DNA of 64,000 nucleotides, taken from contig JAFXFS010000015.1 of NCBI GenBank assembly GCA_017513445.1, positions 35,886-99,885 of the forward strand, written 5' to 3'. Positions 46,168 through 54,523 of this stretch are shown piece by piece. The position numbers were made by a program, and so were the translations under genes. Position 1 is the first letter of the stretch. Each line of letters starts with the position of its first letter. The notes under the pieces are model-generated. The model did not search any database and was not told the origin of the DNA. It saw nothing but the letters and a program-made list of their open reading frames with translations. Source of the stretch: Bacteroidales bacterium (GTDB taxonomy: Bacteria > Bacteroidota > Bacteroidia > Bacteroidales > UBA932).

Positions 46168-48136
46168 ATCTAATATTGCCAAAATATTTAAAAAAGGCAG
46201 GGAATGATTTATTCACACAATCATAATTAGTGATGACTACAGTTTCATCACACATATAGGAGGCAATCATAAGAGCCATAGCCAAGCGGTGGTCATTATG
46301 AGAATCAACTTCTACACCACCTTGCAAGGTTTTCAGGTATCCACCCTCAATGAATAGGTTATTATCTTGCTGATAAAAAAAGACATTGCCGAGTTTACTG
46401 AACTCCTCCATAAATGTTTCAGCACGATTACTCTCTTTGTTATTTAGTCGATCAATACCTTTAATGACACTTACACCCGAACAACGGAGTGCCAACAAAA
46501 AGAGGGCAGGGAAGAGGTCCGGGCAGGAGCTGATATCATACTCAAATGGGAGCATTACGCCACGTGAAGCACAAATTACAGCAAGATTTTGGCCAGGAAC
46601 CTCCTCAATTACAACGGAGGCGTGACATCTTTTTAATACTTCCAGAATATCACTATCTGCCTGAATAGATTTAGGAGTGACACCAAAAGATATAGTTTGT
46701 CCTATTATTGTTCCTGCAACCAAAGTTAAGGCGACACTGCTCCAATCTGCTTCAACATTCAGGTTTGTTGACTTATAAGATTGATTTCCAGGTATTTGGA
46801 AAATTATAGAGCCATTATTCAAGTCGCAGTGAAGGATGTTTATTTTAATATCAAATTTCTTTAAGATATCGCAAGTGAGAGCTATGTATGGGAAACTCTT
46901 AACATCCTGAACAGCTAAAACTGAGCCCTCTGTGCAGAGTGGAAGGGCAAACAGGAGTGCAGAAATTAACTGAGAACTCTCTTTGCCAGATACGGAATAG
47001 TTCCCTCCAACAATTTTACCATTGACATTTGCTGGTAGAAATTTTCCATCGGTAAGCTCAATTTTTAGCCCCATCTGTTCAACTTCTCTAGCTACAGCAG
47101 ATAGATCTCTTTTAAGCAGAGTACCTTTCCCTTTAATGGTGTAATTGCTTGATATAAAGGATGTTAATATTAGACTAATTCTTGCTAAAAGCCCAGATTC
47201 TCCAACATTGATTACCCTTCTGCGAGAAGAGATTTTTTCGCCCGGAGTAATTCCAGTGGCGTCGATACAGAAAATTTTATTCTCATAATTATTGATACAG
47301 GCACCATAACTTTTGGCAATCGCAAGAGACATTAGTGAATCATCACATAGCTCTTGATACTCTCCGTTTGTGTAGTGAAAATAGGAGGTGCCGGAGGATA
47401 GTGCTGCAGCAATTACTGAGCGTTGAAAGATACTTTTTGATTCAGGAAATTTTATACATCCAAAATCTGGAAATGATACCCTTTCAAAGTCAAAAAGTGT
47501 GTTCTGACCAGGGGCGCAGTTGGTCAGAGGATTTAATGCTATATATTGAAAAGGAGAGCCCTTTTTTACCGCTGTAAATCGAGTTCTTCTCCACTTTTCT
47601 CCCATACAGAAAACAAGTAATTTGGATGGAGTAAACTCTTTATAAAGTCTCATAACCCTATTCTTTTCATTGTTAGAATGGGCTACAGTGGCTATTTTTA
47701 TGTAATCTCCACCCAAATCAATCCCTCTCTGAACATAAAATTTAAGAACTTCTTCGCTATCGCAAAATTCAAAATTGTGATATGAGAAGATTACTTTACA
47801 TCCTCTCTCCTTTGCAAAATTTGCAAGTAGTGTTCTACTCTTTTCAGGAGTATTTATATCAATATCAACAATGTCGCACCCGAGTTCAAGTGCTTTGCGA
47901 AGTTGAAGATGGGCTTTGATAATATCCTCGTCAGTTGCAACTTTCAAATCGAGATGGAATGTTGCAATTAGTTGAATATCAAATTCTTTACAAAGAAGGA
48001 TAAGTTCTTCCAATTCAGAGTTTGTAAGTTCGCTCAAATCGAGTCTTAACTCGACATAATATAACTTGTAAACCTTGACTACTGCTTTACAATAGTCAAG
48101 GTTTTTAAGTGGTAAGCAAAGACAAACTCTTTTCAT
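46160..48136 (-). CDS. Fused type I dehydroquinase-EPSP synthase (AroD-AroA)
   Basis: A 658-residue fusion. Residues 1-215 are a type I 3-dehydroquinate dehydratase: EXR-like VELRLDLSEL, catalytic His120 in SYHNF and the Schiff-base Lys147 in DYIKIATVA. Residues 222-658 are EPSP synthase: K-S-x3-R at 234-239 (PESKSIFQR), VGESGLLAR, KRDLSA, SCPDLFPAL and SHNDHRLAMAL near the end. Both active sites look complete, so it should perform steps 3 and 6 of the shikimate pathway. It sits between the serine hydrolase gene and aroC in one operon. Confidence 0.9.
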   Translation of the reverse strand: MKRVCLCLPLKNLDYCKAVVKVYKLYYVELRLDLSELTNSELEELILLCKEFDIQLIATFHLDLKVATDEDIIKAHLQLRKALELGCDIVDIDINTPEKSRTLLANFAKERGCKVIFSYHNFEFCDSEEVLKFYVQRGIDLGGDYIKIATVAHSNNEKNRVMRLYKEFTPSKLLVFCMGEKWRRTRFTAVKKGSPFQYIALNPLTNCAPGQNTLFDFERVSFPDFGCIKFPESKSIFQRSVIAAALSSGTSYFHYTNGEYQELCDDSLMSLAIAKSYGACINNYENKIFCIDATGITPGEKISSRRRVINVGESGLLARISLILTSFISSNYTIKGKGTLLKRDLSAVAREVEQMGLKIELTDGKFLPANVNGKIVGGNYSVSGKESSQLISALLFALPLCTEGSVLAVQDVKSFPYIALTCDILKKFDIKINILHCDLNNGSIIFQIPGNQSYKSTNLNVEADWSSVALTLVAGTIIGQTISFGVTPKSIQADSDILEVLKRCHASVVIEEVPGQNLAVICASRGVMLPFEYDISSCPDLFPALFLLALRCSGVSVIKGIDRLNNKESNRAETFMEEFSKLGNVFFYQQDNNLFIEGGYLKTLQGGVEVDSHNDHRLAMALMIASYMCDETVVITNYDCVNKSFPAFFKYFGNIRYE

Positions 48137-48143
48137 CTTTCTA

Positions 48144-49346
48144 CTATTCTACAGCTCCAGCAACGATATTGGCAACTTGTGCTCTAACTCTTGCGCAAGA
48201 TCCTTTATCATTAGGGTGTACTCTATTAGTCAATAGGATAATAGCAATTTTATTATCAAAGTCAATTACCATAGAGGTACCTGTGTATCCAGTATGGCAA
48301 ATTGTATTGTCGCTCAATAAATCTCCCTTTAATGAGGCAGCTCCGCTCTCTTTATCCCAACCAAGAGCTCGTCCGAATTGTTTTACATTTTCAGGAACAG
48401 TTGCCATTGTCTTAACAGTCAATTCACTAAGAATACGTTTGCCTTTATACTCTCCACCATTCATAAGTGCAGAGGCAATTACGGCAAGATCTTCTGCATT
48501 TGAGAATACACCAGCATTACCAGAATTACCGCCATTTACAACTCTTGCAAGAGGGTCGTGAACTTTACCGATAAGAACCTCGCCATCTGTTATCTCTGTT
48601 GGAGCAATTCTGTCATAAAGCTCTTCAGATGGGTTATAGCAAGTGTTTTCAAGGCCTAATTTATCAAACACATTTTGTTGAACATAGTCGCTAAATTTCA
48701 TTCCTGTAACATTTTCGATAATGTTATGAAGAGTGATGAAGTTCAAGCAGCTATAAAGGTGTCTTGTATTTGGTTCATAGCTTCTCTTAAGATCTTTTGC
48801 TATATAATTGATGAAAGCATCCGGATTATTTTCACCATATTGCTCAGAGAACCAGGTTGCATTTACGTATGAAGGAAGACCTGAAGTGTGTGTCAAAAGT
48901 TGTGAGACTCTGATAGTTGTTGAGTCTGTAATCACCTCGTGTTTGCCATTTCCGACCTTCTCAATTTTATACCAAGGTTTGAAACCAGGGATATATCTGC
49001 TAACAGGATCTGATAGTCTAACTTGTCCATTTTCAACAAGTTGCATAAATGCTAAAGTAGTGCCTACACACTTGCTTACAGAAGCCATATCAAAAATGGT
49101 ATTAGTACTCATTGGAACGGTATCAGGATATACTGACTTATTGCCGTATGCTTTAAGATACTCGATCTTGTCATCATTGACAACAGCTAAAACTGCTCCA
49201 GGGAAATGTCCCTCCTCCATAGCTTGAGCAATAACAACATCAGCCTGAGCAAGTTTTTCCTGATTAAAAGAGTGACCTTTCTCATTCACACAACCTGTGA
49301 AGAGAAATAGCGAACAACAGATCGCTAGAAGAAGATGTTTTTTCAT
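48144..49346 (-). CDS. Serine hydrolase lipoprotein (beta-lactamase class C fold)
   Basis: A 400-residue lipoprotein (LFLFTGCVN, lipobox cysteine at about 19). The class C/PBP4-like signature S-x-x-K is in FDMASVSKCVG. The usual YxN position reads YSC in RHLYSCLNF, and ICHTGYTGTS supplies the third HTG motif. Such proteins are peptidases or esterases of the envelope rather than true beta-lactamases. Seven bases separate it from the aroD-aroA gene, so they are probably co-transcribed although their functions seem unrelated. Confidence 0.87.
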   Translation of the reverse strand: MKKHLLLAICCSLFLFTGCVNEKGHSFNQEKLAQADVVIAQAMEEGHFPGAVLAVVNDDKIEYLKAYGNKSVYPDTVPMSTNTIFDMASVSKCVGTTLAFMQLVENGQVRLSDPVSRYIPGFKPWYKIEKVGNGKHEVITDSTTIRVSQLLTHTSGLPSYVNATWFSEQYGENNPDAFINYIAKDLKRSYEPNTRHLYSCLNFITLHNIIENVTGMKFSDYVQQNVFDKLGLENTCYNPSEELYDRIAPTEITDGEVLIGKVHDPLARVVNGGNSGNAGVFSNAEDLAVIASALMNGGEYKGKRILSELTVKTMATVPENVKQFGRALGWDKESGAASLKGDLLSDNTICHTGYTGTSMVIDFDNKIAIILLTNRVHPNDKGSCARVRAQVANIVAGAVE

Positions 49347-49378
49347 AATTATTTTGTTGGAATATTAATTCAATTAGA

Positions 49379-49386
49379 CAAAAATA
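49379..49386 (-). promoter_or_regulatory. promoter -7 box for the serine hydrolase-aro operon
   Basis: CAAAAATA on the plus strand reads TATTTTTG on the minus strand, 33 bases before the start. Confidence 0.45.
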
Positions 49387-49447
49387 GTGATTACAAAAGA
49401 ATTATAAAAGAACTATTTGACTAATAAAACTAATAGATTTACCCTCT

Positions 49448-51502
49448 TTAGAAAAATTTTGGTTTTATTGAGAGTGTAAAGGTGTAATTCCTGCCGGGCA
49501 TTGGGTGTGAGAGGACAGATTCATACTCTTCGTCAAAGAGATTCTCCACCATTAATTTAAACTTTAGATCAGCCCATTTTGTTGAGAGAGATTTTTCAAG
49601 TGAAATATCATTCATAATGTATGGAGACAATCTTCCGATAACTCCACTGCTGTTGCTAGAGGTTGTAAATCTTTCGCTGTAATAGTTCCACTTGTAATTG
49701 AAAGACCACCCTTTCCAGTGAACTCTTCCATTTACAGATGCTGAATATTCCGGTACATATACAAGTTGTTTTCCTACAGACTCATCACCCCAAGAGATTG
49801 GATCTCCGTGGTTTATAGAGCGAGTCCAGGCAAAATTGGCATTTATGGAGCTATTCCACCCATTGCCGAGGTCAACTTCCATATTTGCCTTTGACTCAAT
49901 CCCGTAGCTGTGTACCAACTTAACATTGATTGGAGACCAGAAACCCTTAAAGGTTGGCAACCACAGAATCCAATCATTTATCTTCGAATTGTAAGCGGTA
50001 AGTTCTCCCTTCATAGAGAGATTATCCACTTTATAAGAGCCTTCAAATCCTAAATCGTATGAATACCCCCTCTCTGAACGCAGATTCTTATTTCCTCCCG
50101 GAAGAAAGTAGAGGTCATTCAGGGTAGGAGCTCTGAAATTCCTTGATACTGAACTTTTTGCAATAATATTTCCTCTATTGTTCTGAATGATGATATACTC
50201 AGCAAAAAATGCAGGGAGAAGAGGCGAAAACTTATCACCAATGGTACTCTCTCTGAGGTTTAGGGCAAGACCCAACCGTTCTGATGGGCGATAACGAGCC
50301 GTAAGCAGAGCAGAAGACTCAAATCGTCCCTCAAAGTAACCTATGTATTCTCTCTCTTGAGAGATAGAGTTGATGGCGATATCATAACTCTTGACAATAT
50401 GCTCATCCAAAGAGATTTCTGCACAAATCATCAATTTAGGAGATGGAAAAAACTGAAGATTACTTTTGGCAAAGATGGAGTGTGTAAAGCTTTGAGAATG
50501 AGTCATTTCTGACAGTTTTCCATCGCCTAAATCACCTAAATAGAGGTAGAGCAAATCGTTATAGTCATAACCTGCTTTACTCTTTATTTGTAACTTATCA
50601 AAGGCCTTATCCCATCCAAAAACGGTTCGAAAAGTCTCCTGATATTGTGTGTTGGAACTCTTATCCTCTTCTCTGTAATTTACATTCAGCATAGGAACTC
50701 CTCTCTCGGAATTGATATACCAGGCAGAGAGAGATAATTTAGAGTCATCCTTTAAGCGATAAGCAAGCTCTTGCATAAGGTGCAAATCGGCATACTCTCC
50801 ATTTTTATTCTTTTCAGTAGGATATTTGAAGCCAACTAAATTACCATTATTATCGAAATCAAACTCCTTCTTGCGATAATTGACATACTCAAAATCATTT
50901 CTAGATCTATTATAGGCAACTTTTGTCGTGCTTTGAAATCGTTCTGAGCTGAAACCTGCTCTTAAAAACCCATTATAGGTAGAAAAACTTCCAATGCCAC
51001 CGATGACCTCAAGCGAAAAAGGTTCATTCTGTTTTGAAGTAGATTCCAAGGAGATTGCCCCTCCAAATCCACCACTTGAAATACCTACTGAACTTGATCC
51101 GTGATAGATTGTTGCATTATCAATGAAAAATGATGGAATAAGGGAAAAATCTACCATACCCAACATTGGTGAGTTGAGTTTCATTCCATTCCATTCAACG
51201 CGCGTGTGAGATGGGGAAGTGCCTCTTAATGAAGCAGTTGCAGATGTGGCTCTACCGTATGATTTAATAAAGATAGAGCTGTTTTGAGTTAAGACTTCGG
51301 ATAGGGAATATGCTATATTATCTCGAAGATTAACTCTCTCCAAAGAGTTTTTTTGAATACCTATCTCTTTTAATGCCCTTGTGGCAACCACTACAGTAGA
51401 GTCTAAATCATAAACTTGATCGACGCTCTGAGCAAGTAGCAGGTTGATGCTGAGTAGAGATATTAAAAGAGATAGTATTCCTCTTCTCATATTAGTTCTC
51501 AA
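49448..51502 (-). CDS. TonB-dependent receptor (BtuB-like)
   Basis: A 684-residue outer-membrane receptor: signal peptide (INLLLAQS), a plug domain at about 35-150 (SLSEVLTQNSSIFIKSYG; VEWNGMKLNSPMLGMVDF; SSGGFGGAISLES), then a 22-strand barrel ending in PKFF. There is no N-terminal carboxypeptidase-like extension of the SusC kind. As the last gene of a riboswitch-controlled operon with BtuG- and BtuH-like proteins, it most likely imports cobalamin. Its start overlaps the upstream gene by 11 bases; the ATG at 51490 is an alternative start. Confidence 0.88.
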   Translation of the reverse strand: MRTNMRRGILSLLISLLSINLLLAQSVDQVYDLDSTVVVATRALKEIGIQKNSLERVNLRDNIAYSLSEVLTQNSSIFIKSYGRATSATASLRGTSPSHTRVEWNGMKLNSPMLGMVDFSLIPSFFIDNATIYHGSSSVGISSGGFGGAISLESTSKQNEPFSLEVIGGIGSFSTYNGFLRAGFSSERFQSTTKVAYNRSRNDFEYVNYRKKEFDFDNNGNLVGFKYPTEKNKNGEYADLHLMQELAYRLKDDSKLSLSAWYINSERGVPMLNVNYREEDKSSNTQYQETFRTVFGWDKAFDKLQIKSKAGYDYNDLLYLYLGDLGDGKLSEMTHSQSFTHSIFAKSNLQFFPSPKLMICAEISLDEHIVKSYDIAINSISQEREYIGYFEGRFESSALLTARYRPSERLGLALNLRESTIGDKFSPLLPAFFAEYIIIQNNRGNIIAKSSVSRNFRAPTLNDLYFLPGGNKNLRSERGYSYDLGFEGSYKVDNLSMKGELTAYNSKINDWILWLPTFKGFWSPINVKLVHSYGIESKANMEVDLGNGWNSSINANFAWTRSINHGDPISWGDESVGKQLVYVPEYSASVNGRVHWKGWSFNYKWNYYSERFTTSSNSSGVIGRLSPYIMNDISLEKSLSTKWADLKFKLMVENLFDEEYESVLSHPMPGRNYTFTLSIKPKFF

Positions 51503-52400
51503 TTTTTACAGCGCAGATTTCAGTAGAAACCTCGCCACAATCTCCTGCCTGGAAATTTACAGCAGATTGGATTTTTACCCAGCTGATACTACTTAATGAG
51601 ACTGGTTTACCATCCTTGTCAATAGCATTTTTCAGAGAGAAAAATGTTCTGTTCAGGTTTTGAGCTCCTTCATAATTATCAGCATAACCCCAATCAAAAC
51701 TTGGGAATTCCCAACGTTTTTTACTATCATTGTAGGTGATGTTTGGTTTTAATCGAGAACCACGAAGAGTGTAAGATGTGGTATTAAGCCATCTAGGGAA
51801 GTAACTATCCTGGCTATGAAACTCCTTCAAATACTTGATAACACCTTTATTACCATCAGAATCTTCCCAAGCGATATCTGCTCCGATTTTCTTGTCAGGG
51901 TCATCGTAATATGTAACAGAGTAGTTAGATTGGTAATCATCCTTTCCATACTGACTTCCCTTTAATTCATACCAGGTGTCATCCGGTTTGTCGTTATTAT
52001 TATCATCCTTCATTACCCATACTATTCCGGGTTCAGAGGATACAGAGGTTTGATTGGATGTTATTGAGAATTCATTACCCCCAGTGTTAAGAATATCTTT
52101 GGCAAATCCAACAATAATATATCCACCAAAGCCACCCAAAGAGACATAGGCTTGATTATTTAGTCTTTGCCTTGCATATTCACAAGCAATCTCAGGTGAT
52201 GTAATAGATTCCATACCTGTACCGATTTCACCAATGAATTGCCCCGGTGCAGGAAGATACTCCCATACAGTAGTAGAGTAATCACTTATAAAGCCACCCT
52301 GTCCACCACCTTCTGGATCTGGATCAGGAATTTCAGGTAGTGTTGAGAAACAACCATTTAGAGTCATTAAAGAGACAAGTAGTAAAAGAATTTTCTTCAT
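51492..52400 (-). CDS. surface lipoprotein of the cobalamin operon
   Basis: A 302-residue lipoprotein (LMTLNGCFS, cysteine near 17) with a short Pro/Asp/Gly-rich linker (PEIPDPDPEGGGQGG), then a mostly beta domain. Visible features are SLGGFGGYIIVGF near residue 90, the acidic DDNNNDKPDDTWYELKGSQ (133-151), and a closing GDCGEVSTEICAVKIEN. The acidic stretch looks like a calcium-binding loop. Similar surface proteins accompany btuB genes in Bacteroides. Function unknown; cobalamin capture is inferred from context. Confidence 0.65.
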   Translation of the reverse strand: MKKILLLLVSLMTLNGCFSTLPEIPDPDPEGGGQGGFISDYSTTVWEYLPAPGQFIGEIGTGMESITSPEIACEYARQRLNNQAYVSLGGFGGYIIVGFAKDILNTGGNEFSITSNQTSVSSEPGIVWVMKDDNNNDKPDDTWYELKGSQYGKDDYQSNYSVTYYDDPDKKIGADIAWEDSDGNKGVIKYLKEFHSQDSYFPRWLNTTSYTLRGSRLKPNITYNDSKKRWEFPSFDWGYADNYEGAQNLNRTFFSLKNAIDKDGKPVSLSSISWVKIQSAVNFQAGDCGEVSTEICAVKIEN

Positions 52401-52412
52401 ATAATAAAATAA

Positions 52413-53435
52413 TTAGTTGTTGGTTTTAAAACAAAAATACCCAGGTATAATACCTCCTCTCAATGTGTCAATGGGTTCTCCCATATTCGAAAAACGATAA
52501 ATTATACCATTTTGGACATAATCTATTGCATCAGAGAGGTAAATATCTCCATTTGAGTGGTCAATTCCTAAAGCGAAAAATATTTTGCCTTCGCTTGTAA
52601 TGAATTGATTACTATGAATATCAGTACTATTGATATCCATTTTACAAATGTAATGATTAATGTAGTAAAGTGTATCTCCACTATTGTTTATCGATAGGTT
52701 GTGAGGGTATTTACCATCTTCAAAATAGAGACTCTCCTCTATTTGAAAACTTTCACAATCAATCTTGAATAGTGAAGGGGAGTTGCTACAGAGTACCCAA
52801 AGTTTTCCGTTTTTATCAATTACCATAGAATTTGGCTCCATCTCCACCTCAATCTCATCGATGACTTCATCTCTGTTTGTGTCAATAACAAGGATTTTGT
52901 TACATCCACTCCAACAACTCACAAAGAGTTTATCCTTGTAACTAACCATATTTTCGGATGATTTGTATGGCTCTGTGGATATCTCTCCAACAATCCTCTT
53001 TTCAGAGCTGTTGTAGATGGAAATTTTGCCGGCATAAAGGTCTGATATATACGCTTTTGTACTATTAATAAAGTATATGAAGCGAGGAGATGTTAAGTTA
53101 CTTATTGCCCCCTCTATACGGCAGTTGTCAATATCTATAATGAAAATGATACCTGAATTATTGACAACCAAATAGCCCTTTCCATTATGGATTGTCATTG
53201 AATGTGCAACATCTCCTAAGTTTACACCATTGGAGCGTATAAATATCTCATTTTCAAAAGATTGGCTTTCTGGATCGTAGAATGATAAGGAGGCATTCCC
53301 ATACATAAAATTGCCCTGATTGACAACAAAAAGTGCCTTGTCACCAATTGTTATATCTTCCTCCATCCCGCGTGGAATCTCCATACAAGATGAAAACATC
53401 AGAGTGATAAATATGTAAAGAAATGCCCTTATCAT
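52413..53435 (-). CDS. BtuG-like beta-propeller surface lipoprotein
   Basis: A 340-residue lipoprotein (MFSSCME) made of repeating YncE-like blades: ALFVVNQGNFMYGNASLSFYD, VAHSMTIHNGKGYLVVNNSG, KLFVSCWSGCNKILVID, PNSMVIDKNGKLWVLC. This matches the DUF5074/BtuG type, a surface propeller that binds cobalamin very tightly and hands it to BtuB in gut Bacteroides. It lies 12 bases from the next gene of the operon. Confidence 0.83.
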   Translation of the reverse strand: MIRAFLYIFITLMFSSCMEIPRGMEEDITIGDKALFVVNQGNFMYGNASLSFYDPESQSFENEIFIRSNGVNLGDVAHSMTIHNGKGYLVVNNSGIIFIIDIDNCRIEGAISNLTSPRFIYFINSTKAYISDLYAGKISIYNSSEKRIVGEISTEPYKSSENMVSYKDKLFVSCWSGCNKILVIDTNRDEVIDEIEVEMEPNSMVIDKNGKLWVLCSNSPSLFKIDCESFQIEESLYFEDGKYPHNLSINNSGDTLYYINHYICKMDINSTDIHSNQFITSEGKIFFALGIDHSNGDIYLSDAIDYVQNGIIYRFSNMGEPIDTLRGGIIPGYFCFKTNN

Positions 53436-53448
53436 CGCTATTTGTTAA

Positions 53449-54222
53449 TTAGAATATGGCAATTTCGTCAATGCAGCAGTAAGCAGGAGTGTTTAGCCCC
53501 CATTCGCCAACATCAGAACCGGTAATGTCGAAAGATAGTTTTGTAACAAACCCTAAAGTTGATAGGTCCACTCTCTCCCAACCTTCGCTCAATCCAGGAG
53601 ATTTCTCATTTCTGAAATCTGCAAGATAGTGTTCGACAGAGCTTGTCACGTTACCCGCTGTGTCATAACCTGTTATAGTGAGTTTCAACCATCCTTTATT
53701 TGAAAAATTCAAAGCGACATTGTAATCAGAACCATTTTTTGCAGATAAATAGGTATAGGTGCTATTTGCAACATAGCAATAAGCAAATTGTACCTCTTTC
53801 CCGCTTTGGCTGAAGTATATTTCAGTAGGAGCTGTAGCCGACGTGTGAAAGACGGCAAAAGTCTTTGACCCATTATATCCTCCCATTTGAGTCTTAGGAT
53901 CCTTATAGTACACTGAGCATTGATTAGTGTATAGATTTTCACTCATATCGTTCCATTGAGATATGGCAAAGCCGCCATTATAAAAATTGTGAGCATCAAA
54001 TGCTTCGTTTATGCCAAAGACAAGTGATGTGGCTGGATCTGTGTATGAAATAAATTGATTATCGGCACCTTCGTAAAGATTATCGCCATACGCAGTTGGA
54101 CCGGCAAGAAAGGCATTATCAATGTTTTCAAAATCGACAATATGAGAAATTTTATCCTCAATAGGAGGATTACAGCCAACAATTAATAGAGTGGCTGCTA
54201 AATAAAAAAATAATCTTTTCAT
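53449..54222 (-). CDS. BtuH-like DUF4465 surface lipoprotein
   Basis: A protein of about 257 residues from the ATG at 54222 (MKRLFFYLAATLLIVGC, lipobox VGC). The DUF4465 pattern is clear: NGGFAISQWNDMS near residue 85, then SGKEVQFAYCYVANSTYT and LSFDITGSDVGEWGLNTPAY at the end. DUF4465 proteins of cobalamin loci (BtuH) bind cobalamin at the surface. First gene after the riboswitch, hence the leader of the operon. Confidence 0.85.
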   Translation of the reverse strand: MKRLFFYLAATLLIVGCNPPIEDKISHIVDFENIDNAFLAGPTAYGDNLYEGADNQFISYTDPATSLVFGINEAFDAHNFYNGGFAISQWNDMSENLYTNQCSVYYKDPKTQMGGYNGSKTFAVFHTSATAPTEIYFSQSGKEVQFAYCYVANSTYTYLSAKNGSDYNVALNFSNKGWLKLTITGYDTAGNVTSSVEHYLADFRNEKSPGLSEGWERVDLSTLGFVTKLSFDITGSDVGEWGLNTPAYCCIDEIAIF

Positions 54223-54281
54223 TTTTTCTAACAATAGTTTAATAAATAACTGTTAATAAACTACTTACGGAAAAATGGAAA

Positions 54282-54480
54282 GATTACTTTCTAACATTCC
54301 CTCCCATTCTCCGTAGGAGTTTTTCTGGTAAAGTAATCGTCATGTTTTCTGACTTGTTCCATTTTGAACGCCTTCCCGGTTTCCCAGTGGCATTGTGTCC
54401 AAAACCTTTACGAACTTACAGCAGCGGGAACTGTTGCAGATTTTCACTGCATTCCATAATACGATTGCTTGTAATTTGTA
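54282..54480 (-). promoter_or_regulatory. cobalamin riboswitch
   Basis: Read on the minus strand: GAAAATCTGCAACAG, then CCCGCTGCTGTAAG, the B12 box GCCACTG (54385-54391), GGGAAACCGGGAAGGCG and AGTCAGAAAAC. These are the core elements of the cobalamin aptamer in the right order. Downstream GATTACTTT/AAAGTAATC (54330-54338 with 54282-54290) forms a strong helix that may be the switching platform before the 54222 start. Confidence 0.93.
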
Positions 54481-54523
54481 AATATTTACAAATGCAAATA
54501 TATATCTTTTTTAATTAGTACAA

